NCBI GenBank assembly: GCA_944331725.1
Contig: CALVJE010000034.1
Coordinates: forward strand, 1 to 9,542
Length of the DNA: 9,542 bases
Direction: 5' to 3'
Source: an uncultured Bacilli bacterium
GTDB taxonomy: Bacteria > Bacillota_I > Bacilli_A > RF39 > UBA660
Shown: positions 1-5,698 of the stretch, piece by piece
Layout of the letters: the number at the start of each line of letters is the position of its first letter
Numbering within the stretch: position 1 is the first letter of the stretch
Notes under the pieces: generated by a model
Seen by the model: the letters and a program-made list of their open reading frames with translations, nothing else
Databases searched by the model: none
Told to the model about the DNA's origin: nothing
Made by a program: the position numbers and the translations under genes

Positions 1-1180
1 GATTATCTATTGTTCCATCACCATCTACAATACGAACGCTAGATTTTAGATTTATTGATGGCCGCACGCCATTCGAATTGCTCGAAGGCGAACCGCTGTT
101 GTAGTAACCATCGTCGTTGACACACCGAACGTAAGACGAACTATATGGTGTTAGAGTCCACCAATAAAGTCCATTATTTAAATAGCCACTTCTTCCTCCA
201 TTATTACTAGATTGATATTCATACATATTAAGTAATCCTACTGCATCTTCTACTATTGTTGTTTCTGGAGGTTTACTTGATGATGTAGTCATAGTAGCAT
301 TCCACTTAGCATCTGTTACAATGAAATTCTCATAATCTCTTAAATTACCTAAAAAGCCATCTACACTTGTATCATTTAACCAGTCTTCCATATAACTGCC
401 TTCAAAGTCTGTACTTCCACTTGAATAAGTAATTGCACTTATATTCCACTGTGTTACTAATTTTGTTGTTCCTGCTTCATTATTAACAGATACTGCTCTC
501 CATAATTTACCACTATACCAGATATAGTTATTTGGATCAGTTCCTGTGATAAATGTATCTGTTCCATCATCAGAGGTATCTCCATTTGGTCCTAGATTAG
601 ATAATACTACATCACTAACTTTCTCTCCTTTAGATTGACTAGCTTCTACTCTTAACTTACCTTTAAATGTCTTACCACTAGCTTCCTCCACTGTTGCATC
701 ATAATCAATCCATATTCTTAATGTATAATTAATAGTTTGATCTGGACTTATAGTACCAGTATCTACTACTCTATTAGGATTACTTCCCATACTAGTTAAA
801 TCATTTGCACTTCCTGCAACACTATCTTTAGTTAAACTATATCTAATAGCAGAATCAGGCATTCTAGTTTCTCCTTCAGATAATGCAATATCATCTAAAT
901 ATATAGTATAATCTGTATCTATATTACCTTCATTTACTAAACTAAAATTAAAACCATTCAAAGTCATCCCTTCAGAGTCTTCTAAAGGTATCTGTTTTTC
1001 TAAAGTTAATTCATTACTCTCCTCTAATCTTAATCCTAAACTACCTGCTCTAATAGCATATTCTTTTTCTCCGTGTAAAGTAGTTACTAAATAAGCGAAG
1101 GCTATCCCTATTAATAAAATAATGATTATAGCAACACTTATTATAATAACTTTTTTATTATTTTTTAAAGCTTCCCTCAT
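1..1180 (-). CDS. Membrane-anchored surface protein with C-type-lectin-like C-terminal domain, partial (candidate DGR target)
   Basis: The frame is open from an ATG at 1180 to the window edge (393 complete codons, no stop), so the 3' end is missing. AGAGGTG, 9 bases upstream, supports the start. Residues 1-10 are basic and residues 11-33 form one hydrophobic segment ending in FAYL, so the protein is probably a signal anchor with the rest outside the cell. Residues 40-190 look like beta-rich surface modules (for example FSLVNEGNIDTDYTIYLDD). Residues about 210-393 resemble the DUF6273/C-type-lectin-like domains of Firmicutes surface proteins, with YIWYSGKLWRAV, a WLN motif, YWWTLTPYSSS, then GVRPSINLKS and GDGT. 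In that family GDGT lies close to the C-terminus, so little is probably missing. Codons 348-373 differ sharply in base composition from the rest (see the variable-region entry). The ligand is unknown. The surface location and lectin-like fold are inferred from motifs. Confidence 0.8.
   Translation of the reverse strand, partial: MREALKNNKKVIIISVAIIIILLIGIAFAYLVTTLHGEKEYAIRAGSLGLRLEESNELTLEKQIPLEDSEGMTLNGFNFSLVNEGNIDTDYTIYLDDIALSEGETRMPDSAIRYSLTKDSVAGSANDLTSMGSNPNRVVDTGTISPDQTINYTLRIWIDYDATVEEASGKTFKGKLRVEASQSKGEKVSDVVLSNLGPNGDTSDDGTDTFITGTDPNNYIWYSGKLWRAVSVNNEAGTTKLVTQWNISAITYSSGSTDFEGSYMEDWLNDTSVDGFLGNLRDYENFIVTDAKWNATMTTSSSKPPETTIVEDAVGLLNMYEYQSSNNGGRSGYLNNGLYWWTLTPYSSSYVRCVNDDGYYNSGSPSSNSNGVRPSINLKSSVRIVDGDGTIDN
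59..145 (-). other. Candidate variable region (VR) of a diversity-generating retroelement target
   Basis: Within an AT-rich gene, positions 61-140 contain 43 G or C in 80 bases (54%), against 17 in 60 (28%) at 181-240. The 26 codons at residues 348-373 include 17 with G or C at the third position and none ending in A; the 34 codons before them include only four. Residues 353-363 are eleven consecutive NNY codons, and four TCG codons are separated mostly by NNY codons. The encoded residues are mainly Ser, Tyr, Asn, Asp and Gly. The stretch sits just before GVRP in a lectin-like domain, where adenine mutagenesis of AAC/AAT codons is known to diversify DGR targets. No template repeat or reverse transcriptase lies in the window, so the assignment is inferred. 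Confidence 0.5.
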
Positions 1181-1236
1181 ATCTATAAACACCTCTATTT
1201 GTTATTCTATAGATAAATAATAACATAGATTTTTTG

Positions 1237-1274
1237 AAAAAAAAAGACTAATATCGTTATTTGATATTAATCTT
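1237..1274 (-). terminator. Rho-independent terminator after tsf
   Basis: On the minus strand, eight bases after the tsf stop codon, AAGATTAATATC pairs with GATATTAGTCTT across a 7-base loop (AAATAAC). This makes a 12-bp stem with one G-U pair, and it runs straight into nine T residues. It is a textbook intrinsic terminator. It closes the infC-to-tsf run and separates it from the surface-protein gene starting at 1180. The remaining bases (1181-1236) show no convincing promoter for that gene. Confidence 0.9.
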
Positions 1275-1281
1275 ACACTTA

Positions 1282-2160
1282 TTATTTAACTGAATTAATT
1301 TGACTCATTACTTCATCAGCAAAGTTCTCTTCTTTTTTCTCAATACCTTCACCAACAGCATAACGAATCATAGAAACAATAGATCCTCCATTATTTTTAA
1401 CATAATTACCTACTGTTACACTAGAATCTTTAATAAATTCTTGTTCTTCTAAACAAATCTCTTTATAAAATTTATTTAATCTACCAGTAACCATCTTTTC
1501 AGCTATATCTGCAGGTTTTCCTTCATTCATAACTTGTTCTTTAATTACTTTAGACTCGTGTTCAACCATATCACTTGGAACACTTTCTCTATCTACACAT
1601 ACAGGAGCCATAGCTGCAATATGCATTGCAACATCTTTAGCTATTTCTTCTGTAGTATTATCAAGTACTACTAAAGCACCAATCTTACCACCCATATGTA
1701 AATAACTACCAAATACCTCGCTATCAGTTTTCTCAACTAATTCACATCTTCTAAAAGATATTTTCTCTCCTATTTTAGCAGTTAAACTAACTAACTTAGT
1801 TTCTACAGTCTCACCATTATCATCAAAAGTTAATACATCTTCTTTTGTCTTTAAATCATTATTAATAATAGTATCTGCTAAATAATTAACAAAGTTAACA
1901 AACTCTTCATTCTTAGCCACAAAATCAGTCTCAGAATTAACTTCTAATATAACCGCTTTATTATCTTTAACTTCTATTTTACATAAACCTTCTGCTGCGA
2001 TTCTACTTTCTTTCTTAGCAGCTTTACTAATACCTTTTTCTCTTAACCAATCAACTGCTTCATCCATATTACCATTACAAGCTTCTAATGCTTTCTTACA
2101 ATCAAGCATTCCTGCTCCAGTCTTATCTCTTAATTCTTTTACATCACTTGCTTTAAACAT
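1282..2160 (-). CDS. tsf: Translation elongation factor Ts
   Basis: EF-Ts is the cytoplasmic guanine-nucleotide exchange factor that regenerates EF-Tu-GTP. The 292-residue product has the family's normal length. The N-terminal UBA-like domain (residues 1-50) opens with VKELRDKTGAGMLDCKKAL, and the core motif TDFVAKN (residues 78-84), which inserts between the EF-Tu domains to release Mg/GDP, is intact. The two-subdomain core continues to the C-terminus, with HIAAMAP typical of the family. AAAGGATG upstream of the ATG supports the start. It lies 61 bases after rpsB, the usual rpsB-tsf pairing, and a strong terminator follows. Nothing about it is unusual. Confidence 0.97.
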   Translation of the reverse strand: MFKASDVKELRDKTGAGMLDCKKALEACNGNMDEAVDWLREKGISKAAKKESRIAAEGLCKIEVKDNKAVILEVNSETDFVAKNEEFVNFVNYLADTIINNDLKTKEDVLTFDDNGETVETKLVSLTAKIGEKISFRRCELVEKTDSEVFGSYLHMGGKIGALVVLDNTTEEIAKDVAMHIAAMAPVCVDRESVPSDMVEHESKVIKEQVMNEGKPADIAEKMVTGRLNKFYKEICLEEQEFIKDSSVTVGNYVKNNGGSIVSMIRYAVGEGIEKKEENFADEVMSQINSVK

Positions 2161-2190
2161 AATTATTCATCCTTTCTATTTTTATACAAA

Positions 2191-2213
2191 AGGAAGGAGA
2201 CTCCCTCCCTCCT
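2191..2213 (-). terminator. GC-rich hairpin between rpsB and tsf
   Basis: On the minus strand AGGAGGGAG pairs with CTCCTTCCT around a 5-base loop (GGAGT), with one G-U pair, and is followed by TTTGTA. It starts eight bases after the rpsB stop. The short, interrupted T run suggests partial termination or RNA protection rather than full termination, so it may lower tsf expression relative to rpsB or stabilise the rpsB 3' end. The stem is seen directly; the function is inferred. Confidence 0.5.
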
Positions 2214-2221
2214 AACCTTTT

Positions 2222-3181
2222 TTATTTAGATAAAGCTTCTATAATTTCAGCTTTCTTTAATCCAGTAGTAGAAATATTTTTTTCTTTAGCTATTTCTTTT
2301 AATTCAGCAACTGTCATTTTACTATAATCAACAGTCTCTTTTACTTCCTCTTTTTTAGTTTCTTTCTTTTCTTCTTTTATTTCTTTTTTCTCTACCTTTT
2401 TATCTTCTTTAACTTCTTTTTTATTTTCTTTCTTTATTTCTTTCTTATCTTTTTTATCTTTCTTAGCTTTATCTTCTTCTGTAATATAATCAATTACTTC
2501 ATTACCATTAACTTCTGCAATAGCATTAGTTAAAGCTCCAATAAGTAATTTAACACTTCTTACAGCATCATCATTACCAGGAATAACATAATCAACCATA
2601 TCTGGATCACAGTTTGTATCAACAACACCAAATACAGGAATATTTAAAATTCTAGCTTCTTTAATAGCAATCTCTTCTTTTTTAGGATCAACTATAACTA
2701 TAGCTTGAGGAAGTTTTTTCATTTCTCTAATTCCTCTTAAGTTTTTATTAAGTTTCTCATATTCTTTCTTAAGATTAATAACTTCTTTTTTAGGTAATAA
2801 ATCGAATGTTCCATCTTGTTCCATCTTTTCGATTTCTTCCATTCTTCTAATTCTAGATCTAATAGTTCTAAAGTTTGTTAATGTACCACCTAACCATCTT
2901 TCATTAACAAAATACATATTAGTTCTAACTGCAGACTCTTCAGCAGCTTCTTGAGCTTGTTTTTTAGTTCCAACAAATAGAACTTTTCCTCCATCTTCTG
3001 CAATTTTCTTTAATGCTTCATAAGCATTATCTAAACATTTAGATGTTTTTTGTAAATCGATAATATAAATATCATCTCTAGTTGTATAGATATACTCTCC
3101 CATCTTAGGATTCCATCTTCTTTTTTGATGTCCAAAATGAACACCAGCTTCTAATAAATAATTCATTGACACTACACTCAT
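2222..3181 (-). CDS. rpsB: 30S ribosomal protein S2 with C-terminal SAP/Rho-N-like extension
   Basis: S2 binds late in 30S assembly and helps anchor S1 and mRNA near the platform. Residues 1-230 are a complete S2, with the diagnostic [19 protein letters not shown] start, [13 protein letters not shown] (91-103), and [16 protein letters not shown] with [14 protein letters not shown] later. AAGGAG, 9 bases before the ATG, confirms the start. The protein has 319 residues, against roughly 230-260 for the family. The excess is a Lys/Glu-rich linker (about 236-284), then a 35-residue domain (285-319) beginning [12 protein letters not shown] and ending in a KKAEIIEAL helix. That is a helix-extended-loop-helix of SAP or Rho-N type, which generally binds nucleic acid. 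L20 in the same operon ends in nearly the same domain. Its role on the ribosome is unknown. Confidence 0.96.
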   Translation of the reverse strand: MSVVSMNYLLEAGVHFGHQKRRWNPKMGEYIYTTRDDIYIIDLQKTSKCLDNAYEALKKIAEDGGKVLFVGTKKQAQEAAEESAVRTNMYFVNERWLGGTLTNFRTIRSRIRRMEEIEKMEQDGTFDLLPKKEVINLKKEYEKLNKNLRGIREMKKLPQAIVIVDPKKEEIAIKEARILNIPVFGVVDTNCDPDMVDYVIPGNDDAVRSVKLLIGALTNAIAEVNGNEVIDYITEEDKAKKDKKDKKEIKKENKKEVKEDKKVEKKEIKEEKKETKKEEVKETVDYSKMTVAELKEIAKEKNISTTGLKKAEIIEALSK

Positions 3182-3222
3182 AAATCTTATCTCCTTTTCG
3201 TTTTAATCTTCTATTTTGTTCT

Positions 3223-3287
3223 AAAAATTATCACTGCTAGATTTCCTTGTTATTTTATTATCTAACATCCTAACAGCACTAGATAAT
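3223..3287 (-). promoter_or_regulatory. Rival hairpins in the rplT-rpsB spacer (candidate attenuator)
   Basis: The minus-strand segment at 3287-3280 (ATTATCTA) can pair perfectly over 8 bp with TAGATAAT at 3264-3257. It can alternatively form a longer-range stem with 3238-3227, where ATTATC pairs with GATAAT and TGCT with AGCA, with a bulge and a mismatch between, followed by five T. The two folds exclude each other, as in attenuators that adjust a downstream gene. There is no good promoter in the 123-base spacer, so rpsB probably depends on readthrough. The pairings are seen directly; the control is inferred and weakly supported. Confidence 0.35.
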
Positions 3288-3304
3288 TAAATTCCAAAAT
3301 ATGT

Positions 3305-3892
3305 TTATTTTTCTAAAGCTGCTACTATATCAGCTTTCTTCATACCTGTAGTTGCAATTCCTTTTTCTTTAGCAACTTCTTTTAACTCTGCAACTGTCAT
3401 TTTACTATAATCAGTTTTCTCTTCTTTCTTAGTTGTAGTCTTCTTTTCAGTAGTCTTAGTCTCTTCTTTAGCTTTACTATTACTACTCTTAACAGTTACT
3501 TCATTAGTAGATTTAACTTCACTTGCTTTAATTTTACCTTCTTTACCTTTTTTAGCTACTTCAACTAATTCAGTAAATGCTTTAGGATCATTAATAGCAA
3601 TCTCACTTAACATTTTACGGTTAACTTCTACACCTGCTTTATTTAATCCTTCTATAAATCTAGAATAACTAATACCATTTTCTCTACATGCTGCATTAAT
3701 TCTAGTTATCCATAATTTTCTAAATTCTCTTTTCTTTTGCTTTCTATCACGAAATGCATATTGACCAGAATGCATTAATTGTTCTTTAGCACTCTTATAA
3801 AGTCTATGTTTACTACCAAAGTATCCTTTAGCTTGTTTTAATACTTTCTTATGACGAGCTTTTGTAACAGCTCCATTCTTAACTCTTGCCAT
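3305..3892 (-). CDS. rplT: 50S ribosomal protein L20 with C-terminal SAP/Rho-N-like extension
   Basis: L20 is an early-assembly 23S rRNA-binding protein, and in Firmicutes it represses its own infC-rpmI-rplT operon. Residues 1-116 are a full L20: [19 protein letters not shown], then [32 protein letters not shown] and a C-terminal helix. AAGGAGG, 7 bases before the ATG, sets the start. The total of 195 residues exceeds the usual 115-120. Residues 117-160 form a charged linker rich in Lys, Glu, Ser and Thr. Residues 161-195 form a helix-extended-loop-helix starting [12 protein letters not shown]. By my alignment this domain matches the end of S2 at 27 of 35 positions. The extension could contact rRNA, mRNA or DNA; no function is shown. 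rpmI lies 17 bases upstream. Confidence 0.96.
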   Translation of the reverse strand: MARVKNGAVTKARHKKVLKQAKGYFGSKHRLYKSAKEQLMHSGQYAFRDRKQKKREFRKLWITRINAACRENGISYSRFIEGLNKAGVEVNRKMLSEIAINDPKAFTELVEVAKKGKEGKIKASEVKSTNEVTVKSSNSKAKEETKTTEKKTTTKKEEKTDYSKMTVAELKEVAKEKGIATTGMKKADIVAALEK

Positions 3893-3909
3893 ACTTCATC
3901 CTCCTTAAA

Positions 3910-4095
3910 TTAAATAATGTTTTTTAAACGATTTTGATCTGCTTTAGATAAGCTAGATGCACTTCTTTTCTTTCTATTAACTTTTCTTGATTTATAACCA
4001 ACATTATGTCTACTACCTGGATGTCCTATTTTATAATCATTTTTTCTTTTCTTAAATACTTTCTTACTACCTTTATGTGTTTTTAATTTAGGCAT
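3910..4095 (-). CDS. rpmI: 50S ribosomal protein L35
   Basis: L35 is a small, highly basic protein of the large subunit. The 61-residue product starts MPKLKTHKGSKKVFKKR and contains the family's GHPGSRHN region (residues 24-31), then a Lys/Arg-rich helix. It is slightly shorter than the common 64-66 residues. AAGGAGG lies 7 bases before the ATG, in the 14-base gap after infC. It sits between infC and rplT, the classic order, so it is certainly co-transcribed and probably translationally coupled with both. Confidence 0.96.
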   Translation of the reverse strand: MPKLKTHKGSKKVFKKRKNDYKIGHPGSRHNVGYKSRKVNRKKRSASSLSKADQNRLKNII

Positions 4096-4109
4096 TATAA
4101 TTCCTCCTT

Positions 4110-4640
4110 CTACTTATCTTTCTTTGGTACTAAAAACATTGTCATAGTACGACCATCTAACTTTGGATGTTGATCAATTGTTGCATAATCTAGAGTCCTA
4201 TTAGCAAATTTCTCTAATACTTCTTTCCCTAATTCAGTATGAGCCATTTGTCTTCCTTTGAATCTAATTGTAAGTTTAATCTTATCACCTTTTTGTAAGT
4301 ACTTAATGACATTTCTAAGTTTAGTTTCAAAGTCTCCTACATCAATAACAGGAGATAATCTAAACTCTTTTAACTCTGCTTGACTTGCTCTTTGTTTTTT
4401 CAAAGCTTCTTTTTCTTTCTTTTGTCTTTCGTAACGGTATTTATTATAATCCATTACTTTACAAACAGGCGGATTTCCATTAGGATTCATTAAAACTAAA
4501 TCTAAATTAGCATATTTTGCAAGTGTTCTAGCATCTTCTATAGATTTAATTCCAACTTGTTCTCCATTAGGACCAATAACTAATACTTCTTTAGCTCTTA
4601 TTTGCTCATTAATTAATTGACTCTTATTATCTTTTGCTAT
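4110..4640 (-). CDS. infC: Translation initiation factor IF-3 (probable AUA start)
   Basis: IF-3 binds the 30S subunit, blocks premature 50S joining and checks start-codon identity. The N-terminal domain opens INEQIRAKEVLVIGPNG, the linker region contains the conserved VMDYNKYRYE followed by a basic helix, and the C-terminal domain carries LSPVIDVGDFETKLRN and IRFKGRQMAHTELG. Length is normal (176 residues). A longer reading begins at ATG 4655, but that ATG overlaps the Shine-Dalgarno GGAGG (4653-4649). The likely start is ATA at 4640, 8 bases after it, giving (M)AKDNKSQLINEQ; ATT at 4643 is the alternative. infC is known for rare start codons that IF-3 itself discriminates against, which gives autoregulation. 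It is the first gene of infC-rpmI-rplT-rpsB-tsf. Confidence 0.95.
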   Translation of the reverse strand: MAKDNKSQLINEQIRAKEVLVIGPNGEQVGIKSIEDARTLAKYANLDLVLMNPNGNPPVCKVMDYNKYRYERQKKEKEALKKQRASQAELKEFRLSPVIDVGDFETKLRNVIKYLQKGDKIKLTIRFKGRQMAHTELGKEVLEKFANRTLDYATIDQHPKLDGRTMTMFLVPKKDK

Positions 4641-4653
4641 AATTAACACCTCC
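4638..4653 (-). promoter_or_regulatory. infC ribosome binding site that rules out the upstream ATG
   Basis: The sequence GGAGGTG begins at the last base of the only in-frame ATG, so that ATG cannot use it. Reading on, ATT follows GGAGG after 5 bases and ATA after 8. The strong site and the spacing favour ATA, with ATT possible. This matches the known rare-codon initiation of infC. The codon choice is inferred. Confidence 0.7.
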
Positions 4654-4655
4654 AT

Positions 4656-4793
4656 AAATTAAGAAAAGTGGATATATTAATACCCACTTAAAAAACCAAA
4701 ATAATAATGTATTACTTATATCTAATCTTGGCTTTTTACCTATTGACTCACTTATCAATCAGGTGGTGGGGTATCCCATCTCTTTCCTTTTCT
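4656..4793 (-). promoter_or_regulatory. Structured infC mRNA leader, candidate L20-type attenuator
   Basis: About 138 nt of untranslated leader lie between the predicted transcript start and infC. Going 5' to 3', TGGG/CCCA forms a short hairpin (4778-4767). ACCT-ATTGA pairs with TCAAT-AGGT (4764-4738, one bulged G, 8-base loop). AAAAAGCCAA (4737-4728) pairs with TTGGTTTTTT (4699-4690), which doubles as a T run. AAGTGGGTAT pairs with ATATCCACTT (4689-4666, loop TAAT) before TTTTC. The last two look like intrinsic terminators ahead of the start codon. Firmicutes infC-rpmI-rplT operons are known to be controlled by L20 through such a leader. I cannot match the L20 consensus by eye, so the family is inferred from position. 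Confidence 0.55.
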
Positions 4794-4799
4794 TCAACT

Positions 4800-4828
4800 A
4801 TTCTATGCTAAAAAACTAAGTTTGTCAA
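4800..4828 (-). promoter_or_regulatory. Sigma-A promoter for infC-rpmI-rplT-rpsB-tsf
   Basis: The -35 box TTGACA (4828-4823) is a perfect match. A 17-base spacer leads to TAGAAT (4805-4800), five of six to TATAAT. Transcription should start near 4793. It lies right after the terminator of the preceding transcript. Confidence 0.85.
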
Positions 4829-4840
4829 CATTTTTTTGCA

Positions 4841-4868
4841 ATAAAAACTAGAGTTTTGCTCTCTAGTT
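4841..4868 (-). terminator. Rho-independent terminator of the small RNA / amidotransferase transcript
   Basis: AACTAGAG pairs perfectly with CTCTAGTT around a 7-base loop (AGCAAAA) and is followed by TTTATT. It ends the small transcript starting near 4935 and would also stop readthrough from the amidotransferase gene, insulating the infC promoter 13 bases on. Confidence 0.85.
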
Positions 4869-4935
4869 CCTTTTTTAAGGTCCTGTTATGGTCGGAATCA
4901 CCAGCTTTTTTAATAACACATAATCGCTTATGTAG
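4841..4935 (-). ncRNA. Predicted small RNA of about 95 nt, family not recognised
   Basis: A near-consensus promoter and a perfect intrinsic terminator enclose about 95 nt with no credible reading frame. The 5' end forms ACATAA-GCGA-TTATGT, a 6-bp hairpin with a GNRA tetraloop (4933-4918). The middle can form TGGT/ACCA (4903-4889, loop GATTCCG), extended by GTTA/TAAC across a bulge of about ten bases. CCTT-AAAA-AAGG (4880-4869) is a further small stem before the terminator. It does not resemble tmRNA, 6S, SRP RNA, a T-box or the common riboswitches as I know them. It could be a trans-acting regulator, an attenuated leader, or a 3' UTR remnant. The signals are seen directly; the independent RNA is inferred. 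Confidence 0.6.
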
Positions 4936-4939
4936 CCAT

Positions 4940-4968
4940 AATATAACATTAAATAATCTTAGTGTCAA
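4940..4968 (-). promoter_or_regulatory. Sigma-A promoter of the small RNA
   Basis: TTGACA (4968-4963), a 17-base spacer and TATATT (4945-4940) form a near-consensus promoter starting only 10 bases after the amidotransferase stop codon. The predicted transcript start is near 4935-4933, at the foot of the first hairpin. Confidence 0.8.
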
Positions 4969-4978
4969 TGATAGCTTT

Positions 4979-5698
4979 TTAACTACTAATACTATTAGTT
5001 CCTTTTCTCTTTTTAGCTTTCTCCATAAAATACGCAAATATCTTCTTAGAATTAACATCATCACTAATAGTTATCTCTGGATGCCACTGTACCCCTAAAC
5101 AGAAGTCATAATTCTTAAGCTCTACCGCTTCAATCACTCCATCAGAACTCTTTGCAACTACATTACACTCTTTAGTATAATCTACACGCCTTAAATGATG
5201 AGAATTAACCATTATTTCTTCCTTACCTAATATCTTATATAAAAGACTATTTTTATCGATAATAACAGAATGAGCTTCTTCTTTATAATCTTCTTTATAA
5301 TGTAATTCTTTATTAGGAACATCTAAAAGTTTAAAGTTATCTATTTTATAGTTAGCAATCATCTGCATACCTAAACATACTCCAAGTATTGGAATGTTTC
5401 TCTTAAGACAAAAATATAAAACATAATAATCATATTTAGTAATTTTATCTCCACCAGGAATAAATAACCCATCTAACTTTTCTATCTGATATAAAATCAT
5501 TTCTTGTTCCAGCCCAGTTAAATCAGGCGCTTCACTACTTTTAGTAGTAAAATAATCTATATCTTGAGGAGGTGTTAACATAATAGGTACACCTCCTGCT
5601 TTAATAATCGCTCTTCTTGTACTTTCCATACAGTACTCTATAGGTGTCCCCTTTTCATTAACACCACTTCTAGTTAAAATACCAATAATTGGTCCCAT
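4979..5698 (-). CDS. Class-I glutamine amidotransferase-like gamma-glutamyl hydrolase (peptidase C26 family)
   Basis: The 239-residue protein has a complete C26/PuuD-like catalytic set: nucleophile elbow GVCLGMQ with Cys108, the VNSHH motif (164-168), and WHPE with His206 and Glu208. It begins PIIGILTRSG and has the oxyanion-side FIPGGDK (79-85), both usual for the family. Such enzymes hydrolyse gamma-glutamyl bonds, for example gamma-glutamyl-GABA in PuuD. The true substrate cannot be read here. No putrescine-utilisation genes are nearby, so polyamine breakdown is unsupported. Its ATG shares one base with the glyQS stop (TAATG), with GAGAGG upstream, so translation is coupled to glyQS. It is probably cytoplasmic, with no signal peptide. 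The last 15 residues are a basic, serine-rich tail. Confidence 0.85.
   Translation of the reverse strand: MGPIIGILTRSGVNEKGTPIEYCMESTRRAIIKAGGVPIMLTPPQDIDYFTTKSSEAPDLTGLEQEMILYQIEKLDGLFIPGGDKITKYDYYVLYFCLKRNIPILGVCLGMQMIANYKIDNFKLLDVPNKELHYKEDYKEEAHSVIIDKNSLLYKILGKEEIMVNSHHLRRVDYTKECNVVAKSSDGVIEAVELKNYDFCLGVQWHPEITISDDVNSKKIFAYFMEKAKKRKGTNSISS

Noticed and set aside
1201..1224. Inverted repeat GTTATT...AATAAC upstream of the surface-protein gene
   Set aside because: The arms are only 6 bp in very AT-rich DNA, which is expected by chance. No promoter nearby makes an operator convincing.
2341..2470. Dense TTTCTT/TCTTTT repeats in the rpsB region
   Set aside because: This is the Lys/Glu-rich linker read on the opposite strand. 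It is a codon effect, not a tandem DNA repeat or CRISPR.
4981..5000. Hairpin ACTAAT/ATTAGT at the 3' end of the amidotransferase gene
   Set aside because: It is a short stem with a 3-base loop inside coding sequence and has no T run, so it is not a terminator.
4825..5064. Minus-strand 79-codon frame across the small RNA and the end of the amidotransferase gene
   Set aside because: It overlaps the amidotransferase gene, a promoter and a terminator, has an unstructured basic composition, and lacks any recognisable motif. The matching plus-strand frame at 4856-5098 is rejected for the same reasons.
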